A stretch of 64,000 nt of DNA from NCBI RefSeq assembly GCF_011046535.1, contig NZ_CP049257.1, positions 3,286,001-3,350,000 of the forward strand, given 5' to 3'. Of the stretch, positions 8,268-16,681 are shown piece by piece (within the stretch, counting starts at the first letter, position 1; each line of letters opens with the position of its first letter). The notes under the pieces are model-generated. The model saw nothing but the letters and a program-made list of their open reading frames with translations. It ran no database searches and was not told the origin of the DNA. Made by a program: the position numbers and the translations under genes. The DNA comes from Nocardioides anomalus. Its GTDB lineage: Bacteria; Actinomycetota; Actinomycetes; Propionibacteriales; Nocardioidaceae.

Positions 8268-8636
8268 GTCACCTCCTCGGAGTTGCTCTCTCGGACATCT
8301 TGTCCGCAACCAGGCCAGGAGGTAGCGCAGGCGCTCAACTCGCAGGCGTGGTTGTGATCCAAGGGAGCGCGATCGGGGCCAGTTTGCTGGGACGTCGCTT
8401 GGAGCCTTTACGATTTTTCGGCTGGGTTCGATGCAGAGGTCGTTGGCTTTCCTGCCGAAGCCGTGGCCTCGCGCCCCTCAATGCGGATGATGGGCACTAG
8501 GTCCGTGCGACCCAGCCCGGCGTAGGCAGATGGATGGTGTCGCCTGTAACGATGATTGACCCTGGAGCAGCCAGGAAACACCGAGGATTGGAAACCAAAC
8601 GTGCTGGGGTACCGAGGACACACAGGGTGGCGTGAC
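8268..8636. other. Divergent intergenic region inside the island
   Basis: A 369-base gap between the nuclease-like gene (minus) and the AbiGi-like gene (plus). It must hold both promoters. Short open frames cross it on both strands, but none has a good start, ribosome-binding site or recognisable protein. No repeat or hairpin stands out. Confidence 0.5.
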
Positions 8637-9269
8637 ATGTCGGAGTACGCGGTCCACTTCACCACAGGCGCGGACGAGAACACTGATGGCTACTGGCCAG
8701 TGATGGGGATCCTGTCGACTGGAAACTTGAACCCGAGCCGACCGTTTGGGCTCGCGGCGGAGTATGACTTCCTCGACGAGACACAGAAGTCCGTCTGTCT
8801 GTCCGAGATCCCCCTGGACCAACTCGACCGGATCGTCGAAAACCGGAGCCAGTTTGGGATCGGTTTCAAGCAGGCTTTCCTAGTCGCAAACGGCGGAGCT
8901 CGTGTCTGGTACGTCGACGACCCGTCGAGCCTCGCTGACAGGTGGCGTTCGATGGTCGCCGCGGCCAAAGCGGAGTCCGACCCCGCTGCCGAGATCTGGC
9001 AACTCACACCGTTCGTGGACCTTGCCTCCGAGACAGCATGGTTCAGTCAGTGGGAATGGGAGCGCGAGTGGCGTGTTCCCCGTGGCCTCTCGTTCACGCC
9101 CGACGACGTCGCCTTCCTCTTCATCCCTGCCCAATTGCACGAGGCGGCGCGGTCATTCTTCGACGAGGTCCGCAACGAGAATCGCGGCCCCAGCTATGAC
9201 TGTTTGCTACTCGACGCCTCATGGGGTGAGGACCAGTTGCAAAAGGCGTTCGAGGATCTGCCGGTCTAA
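8637..9269 (+). CDS. AbiGi-like (putative abortive-infection antitoxin family) protein
   Basis: A 210-residue cytosolic protein resembling the AbiGi / DUF2971-like group. It begins YAVHFTTG, matching the usual VHFT start, then has VCLSEIPLDQLD (residues 53-64), SQFGIGFKQAFLVANGG (71-87), WYVDD and a central WEREWRVPRG (141-150), the family's conserved E-R-E-W-R block. AbiGi proteins are described as the antitoxin-like half of an abortive phage-resistance pair, but no matching AbiGii toxin is visible here. The ATG at 8637 was chosen because the family begins here and AGGGTGG lies 6 bases upstream. An in-frame GTG at 8601 and TTG at 8556 exist. Composition is lower in GC than the flanks. Confidence 0.65.
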   Translation: MSEYAVHFTTGADENTDGYWPVMGILSTGNLNPSRPFGLAAEYDFLDETQKSVCLSEIPLDQLDRIVENRSQFGIGFKQAFLVANGGARVWYVDDPSSLADRWRSMVAAAKAESDPAAEIWQLTPFVDLASETAWFSQWEWEREWRVPRGLSFTPDDVAFLFIPAQLHEAARSFFDEVRNENRGPSYDCLLLDASWGEDQLQKAFEDLPV

Positions 9270-9419
9270 GGCGCCGACGCCGATCTGTGGCCCAGGTGCG
9301 GGCTCTATAGCGAGATCGACAGGATGCGTGTGGCGTGTCATTGGAAGTGATCCAAAGCCACCGCTCGGGATCCGGACGCGTTCGCTATGCGGCAGAGTTG
9401 GTGCACCCGCTTGAGTCGG

Positions 9420-10301
9420 TCAGACGCCGGCAACGTACGCGGTGAGGAAGTGGACGCCGGGGCGGTCGAGGTTGCCACGTGCTCGGTCGTAGCGCTCGGT
9501 GGTTCTGGGGTCGGCGTGCCGCGCAAGGATCTGGGCGTCCCGGAGGGGCACGCCGGCGTCCAAAGCGTTGGTGATAGCAGCGTGACGTAGGGAGTGCGGG
9601 CTGATATGCCGCGGGATCCCAGCCGCCTTCGCAACCCGCATAACCATGCGGTACGCGTCGCGACGGTCGATCGGCTTGCCCGACAGCGGCCGCAGGATCA
9701 ACCGACCGGTGATCCGTTCGCCGCGGCAAGCTTCAAGGACGCGGAGGACCGGGACGGTCAGGGGCATGGTCGCCGGCTTGTCGCCCTTTCCCACCAGGTG
9801 CACACCCGATGGCCGCGAAGGGTCTCCGCGTAAAGCTCGATTCGGACTGCAGCAGCCTCGGATGCGCGGAGCGCGGTGATGCCCAGCAGGTAAGCCAAGG
9901 CGCCGTGGTGGACGGTGATGGTCTGGGCGACCTGCAGGAAGCGGATCAACTCGAGCCGGTCGAGGCCTTGGGTTCGGGACTCGTCGCTGTGCACCTTGGG
10001 TAGCCGGGCGTACACGGCGGGGTCGGCCGGGATCGTGCCGTCGATGTGGGCGAACCGGAAGAAGCCGCGGACGCCATGCATCATCGTGTTGATCGAGGAG
10101 GCCATCAGCCCGGGCGTCGCCCAGGCTGCGGATGTACAGCTCGACGTGTGCGCGTTGGATCCCCAGGAGCGGGTCCGACTCGTTGCCTTCGCACCACTCG
10201 AACCAGCGACGCACCTGATACGTGTAGAGCTCGTGGGTGTGCCCGGCGTAGCGGAGGCACCTGCGACGAGTGCTGCATCGGCGCCTGCGTCGGCGGGACA
10301 C
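9420..10301 (-). pseudogene. Tyrosine recombinase/integrase interrupted by two compensating frameshifts
   Basis: This encodes a phage-type tyrosine integrase, but in two alternating frames. The N-terminal SAM-like part (YQVRRWFEWCEG, HVELYIRSLGDA) is in one frame. From about 10117 the protein continues in the next frame (MMHGVRGFFRFAHIDG, LGITALRASEAAAVRI), and from about 9801 it returns to the first frame (VHLVGKGDKPATMPL to the stop). All catalytic residues are still encoded: Arg (LRASE), Lys (GKGDK), His-x-x-Arg (HSLRH), His (ARHAD) and Tyr (TERYDRA). The indels look like one extra C in GCCCGGGCTG and one missing C in GTGTGCAC. Unless these are sequencing errors the gene is dead. Its exact start is uncertain. 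Confidence 0.85.
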
Positions 10302-10333
10302 GTGTTGCGAGATCTCAGACTAGGGTCGCGCCT

Positions 10334-10783
10334 GTGAAGCGAGTGAGTCTTCCCGACCAATGGCACAGCCGAGACTTACCTGTGCTTGTGGAGGTAGCCC
10401 GCCAACTTCAGACGGAAAACTCGGTGGTGCATGGCCAGGCGGCTCAAGCGCTTGACTTAGAACCCGATGACGCCGCCCGTGCCTTCGATGCACTCATTGG
10501 GGTGTACCTAGCAGGCAAGGTCCAGCGCACTGGGGACGGTGAGATCTACTTGGCCTTTGCTTCGGGAGTCACCGAGAGGGGCCGCCGCGCAACCGGCCTT
10601 TGGCCGGACGGAGACACAGCAGTAGAGCAACTGCTATCTGCGTTGCGGCAGGCCGAGGATCTCACCGACGACCCTGACGAGAAGGGCGCCCTACGCAAAG
10701 CGTCGGGGCAACTGGCCACAGTGTCCCGGAGCGTCGTTGCTGAGGTCATTGCAGCAGTGGTTGCTCGGCAAGCAGGACTTTGA
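10334..10783 (+). CDS. Small hypothetical protein, possibly winged-helix-like
   Basis: A 149-residue soluble protein, divergent from the broken integrase. The N-terminal 75 residues have a helix-rich pattern that could form a small DNA-binding domain (RDLPVLVEVARQL, QAAQALDLEPDDAARAFDAL, VYLAGKV, then a short hairpin GDGEIYLAFASGVTERGRRA). The C-terminal half is helical and charged (LLSALRQAEDLTDD, GALRKASGQLATV), ending in VVAEVIAAVVARQAGL, which could oligomerise. Similar small proteins occur singly in actinobacterial genomes, but I know of no assigned function. The GTG start begins the conserved-looking LPDQW segment. A role in regulating the island is possible but not shown. Confidence 0.6.
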   Translation: MKRVSLPDQWHSRDLPVLVEVARQLQTENSVVHGQAAQALDLEPDDAARAFDALIGVYLAGKVQRTGDGEIYLAFASGVTERGRRATGLWPDGDTAVEQLLSALRQAEDLTDDPDEKGALRKASGQLATVSRSVVAEVIAAVVARQAGL

Positions 10784-11054
10784 CTGGGCTGAGAGTGGCA
10801 GGCAGTCCACCTCGCGGCGGAATCACGCGCTGCGCGGCCGGGCATAACCGCAGATGTCCCTGGATCGACGCGGACGACGCGTCGCTTGAGCTTGCGCCAC
10901 GAAGAACGGAGCCATGTGACGGCCGGTAGTTTCGCGTCACGCATCATGCGCCTCAGAGACTCGATCGCGTTTCGACTCGGATGTGGCACCTCGTGCTCAC
11001 CGGCACGTCTAGGGTTGGCCCGGCGCTCGATCAGCTAGAGGGAGGCCCGTCCGC

Positions 11055-12524
11055 ATGCTCAATATGTCCGCTTGGCAGGAGCTCCAGTTGGATGTGATCA
11101 GCGAACTGCACCTCGACCCATCCAACGTTCGCCTGGAGACTGCGTCCAACGCAGTTGAAGCAGACATCCTCGAAGACCTGTTCGCGAACGAAAATGCCCT
11201 GGGGCTCGTTGAGGGTATCGCTCAGATCGGTTACCTGATTCACGAGATTCCAATCGTAGTGAAGCGCAAGGGTAATTACATCGTCGTTGAGGGCAATCGC
11301 CGGGTGGCCGCCCTGAAGGCTATTCAGAATCCGTTGCTCGTCCCTGAGTTCAAGACTCGCATTAAGAACCTCAGCGCAGGCATCCCCAACAAATCTGCCT
11401 TGAAGAAGATCTCCGTCAAGGTTGCACCCAACCAATCTCAAGCCGACCAGCTGATCGCTTCCCTGCACACCTCAAACCTTCGACGTGCTTGGACTCCTGC
11501 GCGGCAGGCTGCCTTCTTCCAGGCACAGATCGACGCGGGACGCACGTACTCCCAGCTGCTCACGCGCTACCCGACCATCGATGTTCGCAAGTTCGTCTTT
11601 CGGGGCCACATGGTCAATCTGTTCAAGAGCGCGAAGTACTCGGATCCGGCTCTCGCTGACTTCCTCCAGACCAGCAAGTGGAAGCGGAGCCTGTCGGCTC
11701 TGGCGCGAATCTACGAATCAAAGGACTTCCTATCACTCACGGGCTTGGAGATGGACGACAAGGGGAAACTCTCGAAGTCCATCTCAGACAAGACCTTTGC
11801 CTTGGTAGCAGAGCACATCGTTCAAGGCATCAAGGACGGCGAGCTAGATACTCGAAGTTTGAACTCTGTTACAGCTCCGCGGTTCGTGCTCCTGATGTCC
11901 GATCTCGAATCGATCTGTGCTGCCGATCCCGGCGCGGTTTTGAAACCCACCGGACCTAGTGGAACCCCTCCTGCAGGGCCGCCTACCCCCGGGGGTGGCG
12001 GCGGAACTGGTTCCCCGCCGGGAGGCCCAACCAAGAAGACCGCTAAGAAGACCGCTAAGAAGGCCGCGGCGCCTCCAAAGGTGAAGGTTCGCAACCTGGA
12101 CCTGTCGCTACTTTCGGTCCCGCCCACCTATCCGCAGGCAATGACCACGCTGATGTCTGAGTTGTCCGCTATCGACATCCAGCGGACCCCGAACGTTGCC
12201 GTCGTGGTCTTCCGCGCAGTTCTTGAACGTTCTATCAAGTCGTACGCCGAGATTAATGGACACACAATCAAGCCGAACAAGAGCGGCTATGTACAACTAG
12301 CTGACGCGCTCAACTGGCTGCACGACTACGTCAATGCCAACGGGCCCAAGTCACTAGTGCAACCAATCAAGGCCGTGCTTAGCGGCAAGCTCCTCAATTT
12401 CGGAGGGTCAGCGAACGCATTGAACGCAATCAATCACAACCACCACTACCTGGTCGATCCAGACGAAGCCCTGCATATGTGGAACTCGATCAACTCCATC
12501 CTGCGCTTCGCGTTGAAACCATGA
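11055..12524 (+). CDS. ParB-N-domain-like protein paired with a DNA methyltransferase
   Basis: A 489-residue protein. Residues 15-90 form a ParB/Srx-like N-terminal domain: DPSNVRLE (21-28), a helix, IPIVVKRKGNYIVVEG, then EGNRRVAALK (79-88), which matches the ParB GERR-type box. A helical middle follows (about 110-290; TPARQAAFFQAQI, TSKWKRSLSALARI). A Pro/Gly linker and Lys/Ala repeat (KKTAKKTAKK, about 298-340) lead to a C-terminal helical domain (VFRAVLERSIKSYAE to LNAINHNHHYLV and a final WNSINSIL). No chromosome-segregation ParA partner is present, and the classic ParB DNA-binding helix-turn-helix is not obvious. GGGAGG lies 10 bases upstream. Its stop overlaps the methyltransferase start (ATGA), so the two are one operon. 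Function unknown; a defence or modification role is inferred. Confidence 0.75.
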   Translation: MLNMSAWQELQLDVISELHLDPSNVRLETASNAVEADILEDLFANENALGLVEGIAQIGYLIHEIPIVVKRKGNYIVVEGNRRVAALKAIQNPLLVPEFKTRIKNLSAGIPNKSALKKISVKVAPNQSQADQLIASLHTSNLRRAWTPARQAAFFQAQIDAGRTYSQLLTRYPTIDVRKFVFRGHMVNLFKSAKYSDPALADFLQTSKWKRSLSALARIYESKDFLSLTGLEMDDKGKLSKSISDKTFALVAEHIVQGIKDGELDTRSLNSVTAPRFVLLMSDLESICAADPGAVLKPTGPSGTPPAGPPTPGGGGGTGSPPGGPTKKTAKKTAKKAAAPPKVKVRNLDLSLLSVPPTYPQAMTTLMSELSAIDIQRTPNVAVVVFRAVLERSIKSYAEINGHTIKPNKSGYVQLADALNWLHDYVNANGPKSLVQPIKAVLSGKLLNFGGSANALNAINHNHHYLVDPDEALHMWNSINSILRFALKP

Positions 12525-13390
12525 CGCCGACAACTCGTGTAGCAAAACGACCACAGGTTTCGCCCTTAAGGTACCCGGGAGGCAAATCTGCCCTGTACCC
12601 GAGGCTCCGAGAACTCATCCGAAACAACGGTCTTGCAGGATGCACCTACGTCGAGCCTTACGCAGGCGGCGCAGGAGCCGCCCTGAGCCTGTTGGCAACC
12701 GGCCAAGTTGGTCGCATCGTCATCAACGACTTTGACCCCGCGATTGCTGCCTTCTGGACAACCCTTGTTAATAACCCAGACCTGATGATCAAGAGGATTC
12801 AGAAAGTAAGGCTCGACGTTCGTGAGTGGAAGCGGCAGAAGGCCATTTATATGGCGGCGAACGAGGCTGACATGGCGGAGCTCGGTTTTGCTACGTTCTA
12901 CCTGAACAGGACCAACAGGTCTGGTGTGTTGAACGGCGGCCCTATCGGTGGCCTCGACCAGACAGGCAACTACAAGATCGATGCGCGGTTCAATCGCGAC
13001 GGCCTCCAGGAGCGAGTCCGGATCATCTCGCTTTACGCCGACAAGATCACCGTCAGCTCTCGCGACGGGCTCGACGTCATTCGTGAAGCAACCAGACGAG
13101 CAGACACCTTCGTCTACGCCGACCCTCCGTACTTCGAAAAGGCTGGCTCGCTGTATCTCAACGCTTTCAAGGCAGCAAACCATGAGGCACTTGCCAAGAT
13201 CATGAACGGCCGTGCAAAGAAGAACTGGGTGTTGACATACGACAACGTTCCCCAAGTGTCGGCCCTCTACGGCGCGAGGCGGAGGGTCGAGTTCGGCCTG
13301 CACTACTCGGCACACAGGGTCACAAAGGCCACCGAGGTCATGGTGTTCTCCGACCCACTGGACATCTCGACGACGCTAGATCAATCCTGA
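12521..13390 (+). CDS. D12-class adenine-N6 DNA methyltransferase (Dam-like)
   Basis: A 289-residue DNA adenine methyltransferase of the MethyltransfD12 family, which moves a methyl group from S-adenosylmethionine to N6 of adenine in a short DNA site. Motifs are complete: PLRYPGGKS (15-23), VEPYAGGAGA (44-53, motif I), ND-FDPAI (69-75), FYLNRTNRSG (126-135) and the catalytic DPPYFEKAG (201-209, motif IV). The length is normal for the family. The ATG overlaps the stop of the ParB-like gene, and there is no adjacent conventional restriction endonuclease. Target sequence cannot be read from the protein. Base use is lower in GC than the core genome. Confidence 0.93.
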   Translation: MTPTTRVAKRPQVSPLRYPGGKSALYPRLRELIRNNGLAGCTYVEPYAGGAGAALSLLATGQVGRIVINDFDPAIAAFWTTLVNNPDLMIKRIQKVRLDVREWKRQKAIYMAANEADMAELGFATFYLNRTNRSGVLNGGPIGGLDQTGNYKIDARFNRDGLQERVRIISLYADKITVSSRDGLDVIREATRRADTFVYADPPYFEKAGSLYLNAFKAANHEALAKIMNGRAKKNWVLTYDNVPQVSALYGARRRVEFGLHYSAHRVTKATEVMVFSDPLDISTTLDQS

Positions 13391-13645
13391 CCCTGACCGC
13401 AGCCATGTCGATTCCACATGGTCCTCGCGCGCTCGGATCGTAAACCGTAGGGCACGAGCAGTAGCGCTTCGTCTGGCAAGCACGCGCTCCTGATGCATAC
13501 ACCGCGAAGGTCCGCTCTCGGTGCCTTGCACCCGCGTCACAGTGGGCGGAGTGACGCACTCAGAACAACGGGGGCTCGTCAGATCCGGTCATCTGCTCGT
13601 ATCCGCTGGCTGAGATGCAGAGCCCGACGACAAGACCCACCTCGC

Positions 13646-13808
13646 GACCGCGTCCTCCACGACTCCGTCGGCATGGGCACCGTCGTCACCGTCGAAGGCT
13701 GGGCGACAAAAAGTCGCTCGCATCGACTTCGGCAGCGAGGGCGTGAAGCGACTCCTCCTGCGCTGCGAACCGAGAGAGAAGCTCACGGACGCGAAGCGGA
13801 CGGACTAG
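13646..13808 (+). pseudogene. Degenerate copy of the pcrA 3' end, inverted and convergent
   Basis: On the plus strand this stretch encodes DRVLHDSVGMGTVVTVEG, then, after a 2-base loss, VASIDFGSEGVKRLLLR...REKL and a short tail to TAG. This is the C-terminal tail of PcrA, whose real gene ends head-on at 13805 on the other strand. The two TAG stops share the bases CTAG (13805-13808). No helicase domains precede it, so it is a remnant, not a gene. Confidence 0.85.
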
Positions 13809-13948
13809 AGCTTCTCGACAGGTGCGTAGCGCAGGAGGAGGCGTTTCACGCCTTCGCTGCCGAAGTCGATGCTCGCGACTTGTTTGTCGCCTTCGCCTTC
13901 GACGGTGACGACGGTGCCCATGCCGAAGGAGTCGTGGAGGACGCGGTC
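13646..13948. repeat. Large imperfect inverted repeat formed by the pcrA tail and its remnant
   Basis: The arms are about 13646-13795 and 13808-13948, almost without a spacer. They share long identical stretches such as GACCGCGTCCTCCACGACTC and GGCATGGGCACCGTCGTCAC. A transcript reading through either side could form a very long hairpin and act as a terminator or antisense partner. Confidence 0.8.
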
Positions 13949-16225
13949 GCCGGGGTCGAGGGAGGGGATGGTGCGGGCGGGCTTGGCCTTGCTGGCGGCG
14001 TCGGCTCGGGCGGCGGCGGAGGAGAAGTTGCGGCGGCCGCGGTCGGTGGGTGAGCCGGAGCCCCAGCCGCCTCCGCCGCCGTACGACGAGGAGAGGTCGG
14101 GGCGGTTCCAGGCGGCCTGGGCGGCCTCGGTGCGGCGCCAGTCGACGAGGTCGACGGGGAGCTCGTCGAGGAAGCGGGAGCCGGGGTTGTGGCTGGGGGC
14201 GCCCCAGGCGGAGCGGACGACGGCGCGGGAGATGTAGAGGCGCTCGCGGGCGCGGGTGAGGCCGACGTAGGCCAGCCGGCGCTCCTCCTCGAGCTCGGGC
14301 TGGTCGCCGAGGGAGCGCGAGTGGGGGAAGACGCCGTCCTCGAGGCCGGTGAGGAAGACGACGGGGAACTCCAGGCCCTTGGCGGTGTGGAGGGTCATCA
14401 GGGTGACCAGGCCCTCGTCGCCGGCGGGGATCTGGTCGGTGTCGGCGACCAGCGAGACGCGCTCGAGGAAGTCGGGCAGGCCGGGGGTCAGCACGCCGGC
14501 GTCGACGTCGGTCGGGTCGGCGGAGGGACCGGCGACGGGGTCGTCGGCGAACTCGCGGGCCACGGCGACGAGCTCGCCGAGGTTCTCCTGGCGGGTCTCG
14601 TCCTGCGGGTCGTCGGAGTCCTCGAGCATCTTGAGGTAGCCCGAGCGCTCGAGCACCGACTCGAGCACGACGTCGGGCCGCTCGCCGGCGTCGACCATCG
14701 ACTGGAGCTCCTCGATCATCGCCACGAAGCCGTCGATCGCGGTCACGGCGCGGGTGGCCAGGCCCGGCACGTCGCCCGCGCGCCGCAGCGCCTCGAAGAA
14801 GGTGAGCCCGTTGCCGGCGGCGTACGCGCGGACGGCGGCCACGGTGGTGTCGCCGATCCCGCGCTTGGGGACGTTGAGGATCCGGTCGAGGCTGACCTCG
14901 TCGGCGCCGTTGACCAGCAGCCGCAGGTAGGCCAGGGCGTCGCGGATCTCGCGGCGCTCGTAGAACCGGACCCCGCCGACGACGCGGTAGGGCTGGCCGG
15001 TGCGGATGAAGACCTCCTCGAAGACCCGCGACTGCGCGTTGGTGCGGTAGAACACCGCGACGTCGGCAGGCTTGTGGCCCTCGTCGGTCAGCTTGTCGAT
15101 CTCGCTGGAGACGAAGCGCGCCTCGTCGTGCTCGTCGTCGGCGACGTAGCCGACGATCCGCTCGCCGTCGCCGGCGTCGGACCAGAGCTTCTTGTCCTTG
15201 CGGCCCTTGTTGTGGCCGATCACGGAGTTGGCCGCGGTGAGGATGGTCTGGGTGGAGCGGTAGTTCTGCTCCAGCAGGATCGACGTCGCGTCGGGGAAGT
15301 CCTGCTCGAAGTCGAGGATGTTGCGGATGTTCGCGCCGCGGAAGGCGTAGATCGACTGGTCGGCGTCACCGACGACCATCAGCTCGGCCGGCTCGACCCG
15401 CTCGCCGCCGGAGGTCTCGACCTCCTCGTAGCGCGGCGCGCACAGCTCGGCGATGAGGGCGTACTGCGCGTGGTTGGTGTCCTGGTACTCATCGACCAGC
15501 ACGTGCCGGAACCGGCGCCGGTAGACCTCGCGCACGTCCGGGAACTGCTGGAACAGGTGGACGGTGAGCATGATCAGGTCGTCGAAGTCGAGCGCGTTGG
15601 CCTGGCGCAGCCGCTTCGCGTAGAGGGTGTACGCCGCGGCGTAGGTCTCCTCCAGCTTGTTGCTGGCCAGGTCGGTCGCCTCGGCGGCGTCGCGCAGCTC
15701 GTTCTTGTGGTCGGAGACCCAGTGCAGCAGCGACCCGGGCTGGAACTTCTTCGGGTCGAGGTCGAGCTCCTTGACCACGTTGGTCATCAGCCGCTTCTGG
15801 TCGGCGGCGTCGTAGATCGAGAACGACGACTTGTAGCCGAGCCTATCGATCTCCTTGCGCAGGATGCGCACGCAGGCGGAGTGGAACGTCGAGACCCACA
15901 TGATCCGCGCGCGCTTGCCGACCAGCTCCTCGACGCGCTCCTTCATCTCGGCCGCGGCCTTGTTGGTGAAGGTGATGGCGAGGATCGAGCCGGGGTGGGC
16001 CTTGCGCTCGGAGATCAGCCACGCGATCCGCCGGGTGAGCACCCGGGTCTTGCCCGAGCCCGCGCCGGCCACGACCAGCAGCGGCGCGCCCTCGTGGACC
16101 ACCGCGGCACGCTGCGGCTCGTTGAGCCCCGCGAGGAGCTCGTCGCGGCTCGGCCCGGAGCGGCGCGGCGCCTGCTCCGCGGTCGCGGTGAGGTGCTCGA
16201 AGCCGGGCAGCGCGTCGGTGCTCAT
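13805..16225 (-). CDS. pcrA: ATP-dependent DNA helicase PcrA/UvrD
   Basis: An 806-residue superfamily 1A 3'-5' helicase acting in nucleotide-excision and replication-linked repair. Seen in order: LNEPQRAAVV (Q motif), VAGAGSGKT (Walker A, about 51-59), ITFTNKAAAEMKERV (Ia), VDEYQDTN (II, about 245), VVGDADQSIYAFRGA (III), LEQNYRST (IV), VVGGVRFYERREIRD, TLMTLHTAKGLEFPVVF (V) and YVGLTRARERLY (VI). The C-terminal tail after a Gly/Ser-rich linker carries DRVLHDSFGMGTVV, the Tudor-like module that binds RNA polymerase in PcrA. Length is normal for the family. It marks the return to core high-GC sequence. Its 3' end is copied, inverted, just downstream. Confidence 0.96.
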   Translation of the reverse strand: MSTDALPGFEHLTATAEQAPRRSGPSRDELLAGLNEPQRAAVVHEGAPLLVVAGAGSGKTRVLTRRIAWLISERKAHPGSILAITFTNKAAAEMKERVEELVGKRARIMWVSTFHSACVRILRKEIDRLGYKSSFSIYDAADQKRLMTNVVKELDLDPKKFQPGSLLHWVSDHKNELRDAAEATDLASNKLEETYAAAYTLYAKRLRQANALDFDDLIMLTVHLFQQFPDVREVYRRRFRHVLVDEYQDTNHAQYALIAELCAPRYEEVETSGGERVEPAELMVVGDADQSIYAFRGANIRNILDFEQDFPDATSILLEQNYRSTQTILTAANSVIGHNKGRKDKKLWSDAGDGERIVGYVADDEHDEARFVSSEIDKLTDEGHKPADVAVFYRTNAQSRVFEEVFIRTGQPYRVVGGVRFYERREIRDALAYLRLLVNGADEVSLDRILNVPKRGIGDTTVAAVRAYAAGNGLTFFEALRRAGDVPGLATRAVTAIDGFVAMIEELQSMVDAGERPDVVLESVLERSGYLKMLEDSDDPQDETRQENLGELVAVAREFADDPVAGPSADPTDVDAGVLTPGLPDFLERVSLVADTDQIPAGDEGLVTLMTLHTAKGLEFPVVFLTGLEDGVFPHSRSLGDQPELEEERRLAYVGLTRARERLYISRAVVRSAWGAPSHNPGSRFLDELPVDLVDWRRTEAAQAAWNRPDLSSSYGGGGGWGSGSPTDRGRRNFSSAAARADAASKAKPARTIPSLDPGDRVLHDSFGMGTVVTVEGEGDKQVASIDFGSEGVKRLLLRYAPVEKL

Positions 16226-16314
16226 GACAGCCCAACCCTACGTGCCGCCGCCCCCAGCTGCGGCGGCGCCGGAGCCGCCCTGTCAGAGGGCGAGCCGGGC
16301 CCCCCAGCCGTGCC

Positions 16315-16671
16315 TCAGCCGTGGGCGGTCGACCAGAAGACCGCCACCGCGACGTTGGCCGCGGTGAGCACCAGCAGGCCGGTCCACAGCCCCTGCGGGA
16401 TCGCCTCCTTGCGCATGTTCACCATCACCAGCACGAGCAGCACCAGCCCGATGACGGCCTTGACCGCGATCTTGGCGTGGTTCACGTCGCCGTCCCCGGC
16501 CTCGAGCACGCCGACCAGCGCCAGCCCGGTCAGGAACGCCGTGCCGACCCCGTCGCGCATCGCCGCGTTGACTCGCTTGTAGGGCTCGCGGGCCTGCGCG
16601 AGCAGCCCGCCGAACAGCGCCGCCCACCCGAGCAGGTGGGCGAAGAGCAGGATCAGCCGGAGCGTGTGCAC
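16315..16671 (-). CDS. Small multi-pass membrane protein
   Basis: A 118-residue hydrophobic protein with four likely membrane helices (about 3-25, 43-60, 68-85 and 95-113) and short charged loops (QAREPYKRVNAAMRDG, AGDGDVNHAKIAV). No catalytic motif or family name was recognised, though similar small four-helix proteins are common in actinobacteria. It starts only 10 bases after the end of the tetR gene on the same strand, so it is probably in the TetR operon. Role unknown; the link with the regulator suggests a stress or transport-related function, which is inference. Confidence 0.75.
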   Translation of the reverse strand: MHTLRLILLFAHLLGWAALFGGLLAQAREPYKRVNAAMRDGVGTAFLTGLALVGVLEAGDGDVNHAKIAVKAVIGLVLLVLVMVNMRKEAIPQGLWTGLLVLTAANVAVAVFWSTAHG

Positions 16672-16681
16672 GAGCCGAAGA

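Larger units (their letters stand above)
6301..13808. mobile_element. Lower-GC accessory island with integrase remnant and probable defence genes
   Basis: Between the GNAT gene and pcrA the base composition drops by eye: A/T at third positions, runs such as AAGAAGACC, and many TTG/ATC/AAA codons. Gene content changes to nuclease-like proteins, an AbiGi-like protein, a broken tyrosine integrase, a ParB-N-like protein and a DNA adenine methyltransferase. The right edge is a degenerate inverted copy of the pcrA 3' end. No tRNA and no clear direct-repeat att sites were found, so the borders are approximate. It is probably an old integrative element or patchwork of insertions, now immobile by its own integrase. 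Confidence 0.55.

Noticed and set aside
10546..10989. Minus-strand frame opposite the small hypothetical gene
   Set aside because: Base use fits the plus-strand gene better and no start signal or homology was seen.
11055..12524. Chromosome-partition ParB/Spo0J
   Set aside because: No ParA, no parS-like site and no typical ParB helix-turn-helix; only the N-terminal domain matches.
13646..13808. attR site of the island made by replacing the pcrA 3' end
   Set aside because: An integration site copy would be in direct orientation; this copy is inverted and degenerate, and no matching copy was seen at the left edge.
14189..16582. Very long open frame on the plus strand opposite pcrA
   Set aside because: It is an antisense shadow caused by high GC; its protein is low-complexity Val/Gly/Asp/Arg-rich without any family, and pcrA is complete on the other strand.
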